In this document: one piece after another, positions 54,363 to 62,035 of the stretch
Layout of the letters: every line of letters starts with the position of its first letter
How positions within the stretch are numbered: the stretch's first letter is position 1
DNA from: Methylobacterium currus
Lineage (GTDB): Bacteria; Pseudomonadota; Alphaproteobacteria; Rhizobiales; Beijerinckiaceae
Length of the DNA: 64,000 bases
Direction: 5' to 3'
Assembly (NCBI RefSeq): GCF_003058325.1
Contig: NZ_CP028844.1
Span: 62,001-126,000 of the forward strand
The notes under the pieces: generated by a model
Told to the model about the DNA's origin: nothing
Database searches by the model: none
Seen by the model: only the letters and a program-made list of their open reading frames with translations
Position numbers and translations under genes: made by a program

Positions 54363-55592
54363 TCAGGGCCTGGCGACAGTGGATGTGACGACCAGCGGGC
54401 ACTCGCTCTCCGCCAGGGGGCGGAGCATGTCGGCACTCCTGACGGTGGCGCGGACGCTCATCAGGTCCCACTCGCCGCGCACGTCCTTGGGCGCCTTGAC
54501 CTCGACGAGCAGCATGTCCCGTTCGAGCCGCCCGTCCGGGCGCAGGACGGCGCCCCGGGTCATGAAATCCTCGACCGGCATCGCCTTCATCCGGTCCATC
54601 ACCACGACGCCGTCGTCGGAGCCCGTCGCCTCCACCGCCTTGAGGTAGTGGCGCACGGCGCTGTAGACGGCCGCCTGCGCGTGGGTCGGCGGCTTGCCGT
54701 GCCGGGCGGCGAAGCGCCGGGCGAAGGCGCGGCTCGGCTCGTCGTGGTCCCAGTAATAGCCGGCGAGGAAGGTCGTGCCCTGGGCGAGCGCATTGCCGAT
54801 CGCCTTGACGTTGACGAGGGTGAAGATCGGGACGGCGAGCTTCACGCCTTCGCGGATCAGCCCGAACTCCGCCGCCTGCTTGATGGCGTTGGTGGTGTCG
54901 GCCCCGGCATTGAGCAGCGCCAGGACCTGCATGTCGGTGCCGCCGGCCTGGACCAGGAACGAGCTGAAATCGGCCTGGCCCAACGGATGCCGGACCGCGC
55001 CGGCGACCTTGCCGCCCTGCTGTTGCAGGGTCGCGGTCAGGTCGCGCTGCATCGCGTGGCCGAAGGCGTAGTCGGCGGTGAGCAGGAACCAGCTCCGGTG
55101 CGTGTCGTCATAGAGGGCGCGCGCGAGGCCCCGGGCGAGGGCGTAGGTGTCGTAGAGCCAGAGCGCCGCCGAGGGCGAGCAGGCCTTGCCGACGAGGTCG
55201 GCATTGCCGCTGCCGACATGGACCACGACCTTGCGGGCGGCGCGCGTCACCTCCTGGACCGCGAAGGACACGGCCGAGTTCGAGATGTCGAAGAACGCGT
55301 CGGCGCGGTCGACGTCGAGCATCCGGCGCGCGAGGCCGGCGCCGATATCGACCTTCTGCTGATGGTCGGCCGAGAGGAGCATGACCGGCGCGCCGCCGGC
55401 CCGGCCGCCGGCATCGTCGATCGCCAGCTGGGCGGCGACCGCCGAGCCCTTGCCGGCGGTGTCGCTGTAGGCCGACGACTGGTCGTTGAGCACCACGACC
55501 TTGACCGAACCGTCGGAGATCTCGGCCCGGCCGGGGCTGGGCGCCGCCAGGGCGAGCAGACCGGCGAGGGTCGATGCGATGATCCGTTTCAT
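54363..55592 (-). CDS. Orphan ABC-type substrate-binding protein at the head of an acyl-CoA operon
   Basis: A 409-residue periplasmic binding protein with a Sec signal ('IIASTLAGLLALAAPSPGRA'). Conserved blocks shared with the two other orphan paralogues are 'AYSDTAGKGSAVAAQLAIDD', 'LLSADHQQKVDIG', 'SWFLLTADYAFGHAMQRD' and 'ADFSSFLVQA'. No permease or ATPase gene is nearby. It leads a minus-strand operon with acyl-CoA dehydrogenase, ligase and amidase genes, so it probably collects their substrate for a shared transporter elsewhere. Confidence 0.9.
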   Translation of the reverse strand: MKRIIASTLAGLLALAAPSPGRAEISDGSVKVVVLNDQSSAYSDTAGKGSAVAAQLAIDDAGGRAGGAPVMLLSADHQQKVDIGAGLARRMLDVDRADAFFDISNSAVSFAVQEVTRAARKVVVHVGSGNADLVGKACSPSAALWLYDTYALARGLARALYDDTHRSWFLLTADYAFGHAMQRDLTATLQQQGGKVAGAVRHPLGQADFSSFLVQAGGTDMQVLALLNAGADTTNAIKQAAEFGLIREGVKLAVPIFTLVNVKAIGNALAQGTTFLAGYYWDHDEPSRAFARRFAARHGKPPTHAQAAVYSAVRHYLKAVEATGSDDGVVVMDRMKAMPVEDFMTRGAVLRPDGRLERDMLLVEVKAPKDVRGEWDLMSVRATVRSADMLRPLAESECPLVVTSTVARP

Positions 55593-55781
55593 GTCCTCAC
55601 CCCCCTCGAAGCGTCGACCATCCCGTTCATTGGTTTGCCTGTCCGATCGGGCCGTCCTCTGCGGGACGTTGCTCGCTCTGCGCGATCGGAGATCTTGTCG
55701 GCGTCGCCGTATCCGACGAGATATTCAATACCTGGCCGGAGAATTTGATTTTTGCGACATGTTTCCTGTCCCGCCCACGAC

Positions 55782-55910
55782 AACACCCCGAGGTGCGACC
55801 GAAGGGAGACGTGAAGGAGGCCACCAGGACTCGCCGTGATCTCTGGAACCGTCCTTCGAGGCCCGCTTCGCGCAACGATCTGCGATCGCCGGTCACCTCA
55901 GGATGAGGTT
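55782..55910. repeat. Dispersed palindromic repeat, copy B
   Basis: It ends CACCTCAGGATGAGGT and starts with a partly complementary AACACCCCGAGGTGCGACC, with an inner GGAACCGTCCTTCGAGGC region. It is the inverted relative of copy A at 50334-50457, and the two flank the orphan binding protein/ligase operon. It occupies part of the 404-bp gap 55593-55996; the rest includes an AT-richer stretch (55720-55760) that may be the promoter of the binding-protein gene. Confidence 0.7.
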
Positions 55911-55996
55911 GCGGGCTGGATCGATCACGGCGAACGGGCTCCCGCACCCTTCCCTTGCACCCGTCGAGACGAGCCTACGCCGCCGTCGTGACGGCT

Positions 55997-56779
55997 TCAC
56001 CGCCCGGTCCAGACCGGCGCGCGCTTCGCCGCGAAGGCCGCCGGTCCCTCGGCCGCATCGTCCGACGCCAGCATCCGCCGCATCGCCGGATAGTCCCACT
56101 GCTCGGCCAGGGCCTGCTCCAGCGGCACCGTCAGGCCCCGCAGCACCGCCTCCTTGGTGGCCCGGACCGAGAGCGGGCTGCAGGCCAGGATCTCGGCCGC
56201 GACGGCGCGGGCCGCCGGCAGCGGATCGCCGTCGACGACCTCGGTGACGAAGCCGAGATCGAGGCCCTCGCGCGCCGAGACCCGGCGGCCGGTCAGCATC
56301 AGGGCCATCGCCCGCTTGAGGCCGACCGCGCGCGGCAGGCGCTGCATCCCGCCGGCGAGCGCGGCGAGGCCGACCTTCGGCTCGGGGAGCGCGAACAAGG
56401 CCGCCGCCGAGGCCACGACGATGTCGCAGGCGAGCGCCAGTTCGAAGCCACCTCCCATGGCGGCGCCGTTGACCGCGGCGATGACCGGCTTCGTCAGGTC
56501 GAACCGTCCGGTCAGGCCGCCGAAACCGGAGGTCGGCGTCACGAGGCCGCCGCCGGCGGCCTGCTGCTTCAGGTCGTGCCCCGCGCAGAACGCCCGGCCG
56601 GCGCCGGTGAGAATCGCGACCCACTGGTCGTCGTCGGCCGCGAAGGCGTCGAAGGCCGCCGCCATCTCCTCGTGCGCTGCGGCATTCAGGGCATTGTAGG
56701 CCGTGGGCCGGTTGATCGTCAGCACGGTCACCCGGTCCTCGCGGGTAACCGTGATGAACTCGTACGCGCCGGCCTGCAT
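55997..56779 (-). CDS. Enoyl-CoA hydratase/isomerase family protein
   Basis: A 260-residue crotonase-fold protein. Oxyanion-hole segments are 'GAGRAFCAGHDLKQQ' near 63-77 and 'VNGAAMGGGFELALACD' near 106; 'LPEPKVGLAALAGGMQRLPR' follows near 133. The first Glu of the hydratase pair is not obvious at 'FELALACD', so isomerase or hydrolase activity is possible. It is the last gene of a five-gene beta-oxidation-type operon; its start overlaps the thiolase stop (TGATG). Confidence 0.88.
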   Translation of the reverse strand: MQAGAYEFITVTREDRVTVLTINRPTAYNALNAAAHEEMAAAFDAFAADDDQWVAILTGAGRAFCAGHDLKQQAAGGGLVTPTSGFGGLTGRFDLTKPVIAAVNGAAMGGGFELALACDIVVASAAALFALPEPKVGLAALAGGMQRLPRAVGLKRAMALMLTGRRVSAREGLDLGFVTEVVDGDPLPAARAVAAEILACSPLSVRATKEAVLRGLTVPLEQALAEQWDYPAMRRMLASDDAAEGPAAFAAKRAPVWTGR

Positions 56780-57939
56780 CACAGGGCCTCCACGATGGTG
56801 ACGTTGGCGATGCCGCCGCCCTCGCACATCGTCTGGAGGCCGTAGCGCAGGCCGCGGGCCTTGAGCGCGTGGACGAGCGTGGCGAGCAGCTTGGTGCCCG
56901 ACGCGCCCAGCGGGTGGCCGAGCGCGATCGCCCCACCGTTGACGTTGAGCCGGTCCGGATCGGCGTCGAGCGCCCGGAGCCAGGCGAGGGGCACCGACGC
57001 GAAGGCCTCGTTCACCTCGTAGAGGTCGATGTCGCCGATGCGCATCCCGGCCTTGTCGAGGGCGCGCCGCGTGGCGGCGATCGGCTCCTCCAGCATGATG
57101 ACCGGATCGCCCGCGGTCACCGCCAGGGTGACGATCCGCGCGAGCGGGGTCAGCCCGTGCCGCTTGAGCGCCGCCTCGCTCACCACGAGCGCCGCCGAGG
57201 CGCCGTCGCAGATCTGGCTCGCATTCGCCGCCGAGATCACCCCGCCCTCCTGCAGGAGCTTGACCGCGGCGATGCCCTCGAGCGTCGCATCCGCCCGGAT
57301 GCCCTCGTCGGTCCGGTGCTGGCCGTCGGCCACCGCCAGCGGCACGATCTCGCGCTCGAAGGCGCCGGCCTCCGTGGCGGCGGCCGCCCGGCGGTGGCTC
57401 TCGAGGGCGAAGCGGTCGAGCGTCTCGCGCGCGAGCCCGTATTTCCGCGCCAGCGCCTCGGCGCCGGAGAACTGGCTGAAGGCCGCGACCCCGTAGCGCT
57501 CCCGGATGCGCCCGCTCACCGGCCCGGTGCCGATCCCGGCCTTCTCGTGCAGCGCGATGTTGGAGAACATCGGCACCCGCGACATGCTCTCGGCGCCGGC
57601 CGCGATCACCACGTCCTGGGTGCCCGACATCACGGCCTGGGCGGCGAACTGCACCGCCTGCTGCGAGCTGCCGCACTGGCGGTCGATCGTCACCGCCGGC
57701 ACCGTCTCGGGCAGGGACGAGGCGAGGACGGCGTTGCGGGCGAAGGCGAAGCCCTGCTCGCCGGCTTGCGTGACGCAGCCCAGGATCACGTCCTCGATCG
57801 CCGCCGGGTCGATCCCGGTCCGCGCCACCAGCGCGTCGAGGACGGCGCCGCCCATGTCGGCCGGGTGCCAGCCGGCGAGCCTGCCGTTGCGCTTCCCCCC
57901 TGCGGTGCGGACCGCCTCGACGATGTAAGCCTCGGCCAT
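56779..57939 (-). CDS. Acetyl-CoA C-acyltransferase (thiolase)
   Basis: A 386-residue thiolase with a complete active site: C89 in 'IDRQCGSSQQAV', His in 'ALGHPLGASGTK' and the second Cys in 'TMCEGGGIANVTI'. It cleaves a 3-ketoacyl-CoA. The ATG at 57939 was chosen because AGGAG lies 6 bp upstream; another ATG two codons earlier touches that site. It contrasts with the thiolase-like protein at 7582-8712, which lacks the nucleophile. Confidence 0.93.
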   Translation of the reverse strand: MAEAYIVEAVRTAGGKRNGRLAGWHPADMGGAVLDALVARTGIDPAAIEDVILGCVTQAGEQGFAFARNAVLASSLPETVPAVTIDRQCGSSQQAVQFAAQAVMSGTQDVVIAAGAESMSRVPMFSNIALHEKAGIGTGPVSGRIRERYGVAAFSQFSGAEALARKYGLARETLDRFALESHRRAAAATEAGAFEREIVPLAVADGQHRTDEGIRADATLEGIAAVKLLQEGGVISAANASQICDGASAALVVSEAALKRHGLTPLARIVTLAVTAGDPVIMLEEPIAATRRALDKAGMRIGDIDLYEVNEAFASVPLAWLRALDADPDRLNVNGGAIALGHPLGASGTKLLATLVHALKARGLRYGLQTMCEGGGIANVTIVEAL

Positions 57940-57941
57940 GC

Positions 57942-58730
57942 TCATCTCCTGCCGGTGAAGTCGGGTGTGCGCCGGGCGAGGAAGGCCGCGACGCCCTCGC
58001 GGCCGTCCGGGCTCCGGCCGGCCTCCGCGATGGCGCGGGCCTCGCGCTCGAGCTGCGTCTCCAGGCCGGAGCCGAGGCTCTCGGCGAGGAGGCCGCGGGC
58101 GAGGCCGAGGGCCCGGGTCGCGGAGGCCGCGAGCCGGCCGGCGACCTCCGCGCCCTCGCGCGCCAGCGCCGCGTCGTCGACGGTGCGGGTGACGAGGCCG
58201 ATCCGCTCGGCCTCCTCGGCGCCGACGCGGCGGTTGGTCAGGATCATCTCCTGTGCCCGGCGCAGGCCGACGAGGCGGGGCAGGAGCCAGGACATCCCGC
58301 CATCGGGGCTCAGGCCCACGCCGCCATAGGCCGCGGTGAAGTGGGCGGAGCGCGCCGCCAGCACGACGTCGCCCGCAAGCGCGAGGCTCAGCCCCGCCCC
58401 GGCCGCCGGCCCGTTGACCAGCACCAGCAGGGGCTTCTCCATCCGCATCAGGCGCGAGACCGCCATGTGCAGGGTGCCGGCAAGCTCGCTGAGGACGCCC
58501 GGCAGCGCCTCGTCCGCCCCCGCCATCACCCCGAGGTCGCCGCCGCCGCAGAACAGCCGGCCGTTACCGGTGAGGACGACGCAGCGGATCGCCGGGTCCT
58601 GGTCGCAGCGGATCGCCGCCGCGAGGAGGCCGCGGGCGAGGGGAAGGTCGATCGTGTTGCCGGCGCTCGGCCGGTCGAGGGTGAGGGTGGCGATCGCCCC
58701 CCCGACCGAGACGTGGACGGGGTCGCTCAT
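57942..58730 (-). CDS. Enoyl-CoA hydratase/isomerase family protein
   Basis: A 262-residue crotonase-fold protein: 'GNGRLFCGGGDLGVMAG' and 'VNGPAAGAGLSLALAGDVV' form the oxyanion hole, and 'AYGGVGLSPDGGMSWLLPR' resembles the PaaG-like isomerase type. The usual first Glu is Ser/Leu here, so it may be a delta-isomerase rather than a hydratase. It overlaps the acyl-CoA dehydrogenase stop by 4 nt. Having two crotonase genes in one operon suggests a substrate needing double-bond rearrangement. Confidence 0.88.
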   Translation of the reverse strand: MSDPVHVSVGGAIATLTLDRPSAGNTIDLPLARGLLAAAIRCDQDPAIRCVVLTGNGRLFCGGGDLGVMAGADEALPGVLSELAGTLHMAVSRLMRMEKPLLVLVNGPAAGAGLSLALAGDVVLAARSAHFTAAYGGVGLSPDGGMSWLLPRLVGLRRAQEMILTNRRVGAEEAERIGLVTRTVDDAALAREGAEVAGRLAASATRALGLARGLLAESLGSGLETQLEREARAIAEAGRSPDGREGVAAFLARRTPDFTGRR

Positions 58731-59938
58731 GCGCGCGCCTCCGCTTGCCCCGTCCTGGCCTTCCAGTCGCGCCGGATCTTCTTGGCGAGCGACCATTTGT
58801 GCACCTCGGTCGGCCCGTCATAGATCCGGAAGGCGCGCACCTCGCGAAACACCTGCTCGACGATGGTGTCCTGGGTCACGCCGCTGCCGCCCATCACCTG
58901 CACGCAGCGGTCGGCGATGCGCATCAGCCCCTCGCTGACCGCGACCTTGGCCATCGAGCTCTCGGCGATGCCGGGGGCCCCGCCGTCGAGGATGCCGGCG
59001 CACCAGTCGATCATCAGCTCGGCCTGCTTCAGGTCGATGAGGTTCTCGGCCAGCATGAAGCCGACGCCCTCGTGCTCGATCAGCGGCTTGCCGAAGGCGT
59101 GGCGCCGGTTGGCGTAGTCGGTGGCGATCTCGTTGGCGCGCAGGCAGGCGCCCGTCCAGCGCATGCAGTGGGTCAGCCGCGCCGAGGCGAGGCGGACCTG
59201 GGCATACTGGAAGCCCTCGCCGGCGCTGCCGAGCATCTGGTCGGCGGGGACCCGCAGGCCCTCGATCGTCACGACGGCGTGGCCGCCCGGCATCGAGCTG
59301 TCGAGGGTGTTGGGCACCCGCTCGATCCGGATCGCCGGATCGGGAAGGTCGACGAGGAACATGCAGGCGCCCTCGGCCGCCTTCGCCATCACGATGCCGA
59401 TCGAGGCCCCCGCCGCCCCGGTGATGAAGGCCTTGCGGCCGTCGATCACCCAGTGGTTGCCGTCGGGCCTGCAGGTGGTGATCATCATCGAGGGATCCGA
59501 GCCGGCGCCCCCCTCCTCCGCCGGCTCGGTCATGAAGAAGGCCGAGCGCGCCCGTCCGGCGACCAGGGGGTCGAGGAAGCGCTCGCGGATCCCGGGGCTG
59601 CCGACCTTCGCGAGCAGGAACATGTTGCCCTCGTCGGGCGCCGCGGTGTTGCAGGCGAGCGGGCCGAGAGGCGAGAGGCCGGAGCGGATCAGCACCGCCG
59701 CCGTCTCGCGGTGGCTGAGGAAGCTGCCGTCCGGCCGGATATGCGGGGTGAGCACGCCGGCCTCGCGGGCCCTGGCGCGCAGCTCGGCGACGAGATCGTC
59801 GGTCGGGCAGTCGTGGTGGTCGCGCCGCGGGTCCGTCTCGTAGGGCGCCACGACGTCGCGCACGAAGCGCTCGACCCGCCCGGCGAGGGCCGTGGCCTCG
59901 GCGGAGAGGCGGTGATCGGGAGAGGGCAGGGCGCTCAT
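58727..59938 (-). CDS. Acyl-CoA dehydrogenase, ACAD10/11-like
   Basis: A 403-residue acyl-CoA dehydrogenase. It has 'FFMTEPAEEGGAGSDPSMM' near 133 and 'HWVIDGRKAFITGAAGASIG' (residues near 160). The C-terminal 'QVMGGSGVTQDTIVEQVFR' and 'FRIYDGPTEVHKWSLAKKI' are typical of the ACAD10/11 group, known in animals for 4-hydroxy-acid breakdown. It overlaps the SDR stop upstream and the crotonase start downstream (4 nt each). Confidence 0.92.
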   Translation of the reverse strand: MSALPSPDHRLSAEATALAGRVERFVRDVVAPYETDPRRDHHDCPTDDLVAELRARAREAGVLTPHIRPDGSFLSHRETAAVLIRSGLSPLGPLACNTAAPDEGNMFLLAKVGSPGIRERFLDPLVAGRARSAFFMTEPAEEGGAGSDPSMMITTCRPDGNHWVIDGRKAFITGAAGASIGIVMAKAAEGACMFLVDLPDPAIRIERVPNTLDSSMPGGHAVVTIEGLRVPADQMLGSAGEGFQYAQVRLASARLTHCMRWTGACLRANEIATDYANRRHAFGKPLIEHEGVGFMLAENLIDLKQAELMIDWCAGILDGGAPGIAESSMAKVAVSEGLMRIADRCVQVMGGSGVTQDTIVEQVFREVRAFRIYDGPTEVHKWSLAKKIRRDWKARTGQAEARA

Positions 59939-60696
59939 TTGGCGGTCATCCGGATCGCGCCGTCGAGGCGGATCACCTCGCCGTTGAGCATCGGGTTCAG
60001 GACGATGCCCTCGACGAGCTGCGCGAACTCGTCCGGCTGGCCGAGGCGGCTCGGGAACGGCACCTGCTGGCCCAGCGAGACCTGCACCTCCTCCGGCAGG
60101 GTCGCCAGCAGCGGCGTCAGGAAGATGCCGGGGGCGATCGTCATCACGCGGATGCCGTAGCGGGCGAATTCGCGGGCGAGCGGCAGGGCCATGCCGACGA
60201 TGGCGCTCTTCGAGGCGGCGTAGGCGGCCTGGCCGATCTGCCCGTCGAAGGCGGCGACGCTGGCGGTGTTGACGATGACCCCGCGCTCCTCGCCGATCGG
60301 CTCCGCCCGGTGCAGCCGGCCGGCGAATTGCGACAGGGTGTTGAAGGTGCCGATCAGGTTGACGTCGATGATGCGGCGGAACTCCGCCAGGGGCAGCACG
60401 TCGCCCTCGCGGCCGATGACCTTGGCGGGCGGCCCGATCCCGGCGCAGTTGACGAGGATGCGAGCCTTGCCGTTGAGCCCTTCCGCCTCGTCGAGGGCGG
60501 CGGCGATCGCCCGCTCGTCGGTCACGTCGGCGGCGACGAAGCGGCCGCCGATCGTTGCGGCGTGCCGGTGGCCCAGCTCGGCGTTGCGGTCGATGATCGT
60601 CACCTTCGCGCCAGCCGCCGCGAGCCGCGCCGCGGTCGCGCCGCCGAGCCCCGAGGCGCCGCCCGTCACCACGGCACCCGCATCCTTGATACGCAT
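59935..60696 (-). CDS. SDR-family 3-hydroxyacyl-CoA dehydrogenase, HSD10-like
   Basis: A 253-residue short-chain dehydrogenase. The cofactor site is 'VVTGGASGLGGATAARLAAAG' in pieces and 'IIDRNAE' (Asp favours NAD). The pattern 'VIVNTASVAAFDGQIGQAAYAASK' (split at catalytic Ser, Tyr, Lys) and 'TIAPGIFLTPLLATLPEEV' is that of type 2 3-hydroxyacyl-CoA dehydrogenases (HSD10). It would oxidise 3-hydroxyacyl-CoA for the thiolase in the same operon. It is the first gene, divergent from the TetR regulator. Confidence 0.9.
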   Translation of the reverse strand: MRIKDAGAVVTGGASGLGGATAARLAAAGAKVTIIDRNAELGHRHAATIGGRFVAADVTDERAIAAALDEAEGLNGKARILVNCAGIGPPAKVIGREGDVLPLAEFRRIIDVNLIGTFNTLSQFAGRLHRAEPIGEERGVIVNTASVAAFDGQIGQAAYAASKSAIVGMALPLAREFARYGIRVMTIAPGIFLTPLLATLPEEVQVSLGQQVPFPSRLGQPDEFAQLVEGIVLNPMLNGEVIRLDGAIRMTAK

Positions 60697-61091
60697 GCAT
60701 CCTCCCCTGTCAGTCGAGTCTGCCGTCGAGGCGGACCCGGCCGGTCTGACCGCAGGCCGGCCGATTCAGGTCCCCTCGACGGCCTGTCGTCTTGTCGTTG
60801 ACTGATGAAGAACCGGCGGTCGCCCGCGGCGGACGTTGGCGATGGAGCTTGGTCCGTCCCGATGCCCCGGCTCTGTCCGGATCGTCCCTGAGGACCGGAC
60901 GCGACCTGGACTCTCCTCGCCGGCCGGGCAGCTCCGCCGATCGGCATAGGGAGACCTCGGCAGCGCCGTTCCCAGCTCGCCGGCCGCCGCCTTGTGAGCG
61001 TTTCCTACCTTCTAGGACATTATATTCTCATCGGTATATTGAACCCGGCCCGCATCCATGTCCACTGGGGTTCGCAGGAATTTTTCGGGAC
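60697..61091. promoter_or_regulatory. Divergent promoter region between the beta-oxidation operon and the TetR gene
   Basis: A 395-bp gap with no credible gene. A locally AT-rich stretch (61015-61040: ATTATATTCTC...GGTATATTGAA) is the likeliest promoter for the TetR gene. CATGTCC near 61057 and GGACATG near 61088 are complementary but 24 bp apart. No clear short TetR palindrome is visible. Confidence 0.45.
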
Positions 61092-61721
61092 ATGCGGCCG
61101 TTGGCGAACTCACCCTCTCCCTTCAAGACCGCGACCGCGCGGCGCCGCGAGCGCGAGGCGAAGCGGCAGGCCGTCCTCCTGGCGGCGGTCCGGATGTTCA
61201 ACGAGCGCGGGTTCCACGCGACCTCGCTCGACGACGTTGCGACCAGCCTCGGGGTCACCAAGCCGACGGTCTATCACTACCTCGGCAACAAGGATCAGAT
61301 CCTGCTCGAATGCGTGACCTTCGGTCTCGAGCAGCTGCTGGAGGCGGTCGAGGAATCGCGCGCGGCGACCGGGACCGGGCTTGAACGCCTGCGCTGCTTT
61401 CTTCGCCGCTACGCCGAGATCAACATGGGCGATTTCGGGCGCTGCGTGATCCGCACCGGCGACGAGGCGTTGTCGCCCGAGAGCGCGCGCTCCTTCCGGG
61501 CCCTGAAGAAGCGGATCGATCAAGCCATGCGCGACCTGATCTCCGACGGCATGGAGGACGGCTCGATCGCCCGGAGCGATCCCTGGATCGCGGCCTTCAC
61601 GCTGGCCGGGGCGCTCAACTGGCCGGCGCGCTGGTACGATCCGCAAGGGTCGCGCGGGCCGGCGGAGGTTGCGGCCGAGATGGTCGATTTCCTTACCCGG
61701 GGCCTGGCGCCGAGAGCCTGA
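61092..61721 (+). CDS. TetR/AcrR-family transcriptional regulator
   Basis: A 209-residue regulator with an N-terminal HTH at about 15-62: 'AVLLAAVRMFNERGFHATSL', 'DDVATSLGVTKPTVYHYLGN' and 'KDQILLECV'. The C-terminal half contains 'GALNWPARWYDPQGSRGPAEVA', as in TetR_C_24-like regulators of fatty-acid or acyl-CoA pathways. The ATG giving MRPLANSP was chosen; the frame is open far upstream but without family similarity. It probably represses the divergent beta-oxidation operon. Confidence 0.9.
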   Translation: MRPLANSPSPFKTATARRREREAKRQAVLLAAVRMFNERGFHATSLDDVATSLGVTKPTVYHYLGNKDQILLECVTFGLEQLLEAVEESRAATGTGLERLRCFLRRYAEINMGDFGRCVIRTGDEALSPESARSFRALKKRIDQAMRDLISDGMEDGSIARSDPWIAAFTLAGALNWPARWYDPQGSRGPAEVAAEMVDFLTRGLAPRA

Positions 61722-61775
61722 GACTTGGAGTCCGAGACCCGGGGGTCCGAGACCCAGAGGCCCGAGACCGCTTCC
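61716..61775. repeat. Degenerate 15-bp tandem repeats across the tetR stop codon
   Basis: Four units of about 15 bp (GCCTGAGACTTGGAG, TCCGAGACCCGGGGG, TCCGAGACCCAGAGG, CCCGAGACCGCTTCC) begin in the last codons of the TetR gene. They lie in the 314-bp gap 61722-62035, which holds no gene. Confidence 0.7.
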
Positions 61776-61843
61776 GGGCCGCGGCGGCCCGGCAGGCTTC
61801 CGTCTGTCCAACCGGTCTCCTCCGAAGGATGCTTGAAAATTCA

Positions 61844-61866
61844 CATGAGTATGATCCATACTCATG
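61844..61866. promoter_or_regulatory. Perfect 23-bp palindrome upstream of the third orphan binding protein, operator candidate
   Basis: CATGAGTATG-ATC-CATACTCATG, with 10-bp arms. The right arm overlaps a second perfect palindrome, ACTCATGAGT (61860-61869). It lies about 170 bp before the start at 62036 and is locally AT-richer than its surroundings, as expected for a promoter. The binder may be the TetR protein encoded just upstream. Confidence 0.65.
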
Positions 61867-62035
61867 AGTAAGTTAAAACATGAGACGGCGGGGTGGTGCA
61901 CGGACCGCCCTGGCGAGGCACGCCGCCTCGGATGCGGCGCGACCCGCCGGAGGTCCGCTGGGGTCGCCCTCGTGATGCCGTTCGCCATCGGGGCACCGGG
62001 CGGGACAAGTCCCGGGCCTCCCGCAGGAGGAAACC

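Noticed and set aside
55627..55947. 106-codon minus-strand frame
   Set aside because: Most of it lies in a dispersed palindromic repeat and the promoter region of the binding-protein gene.
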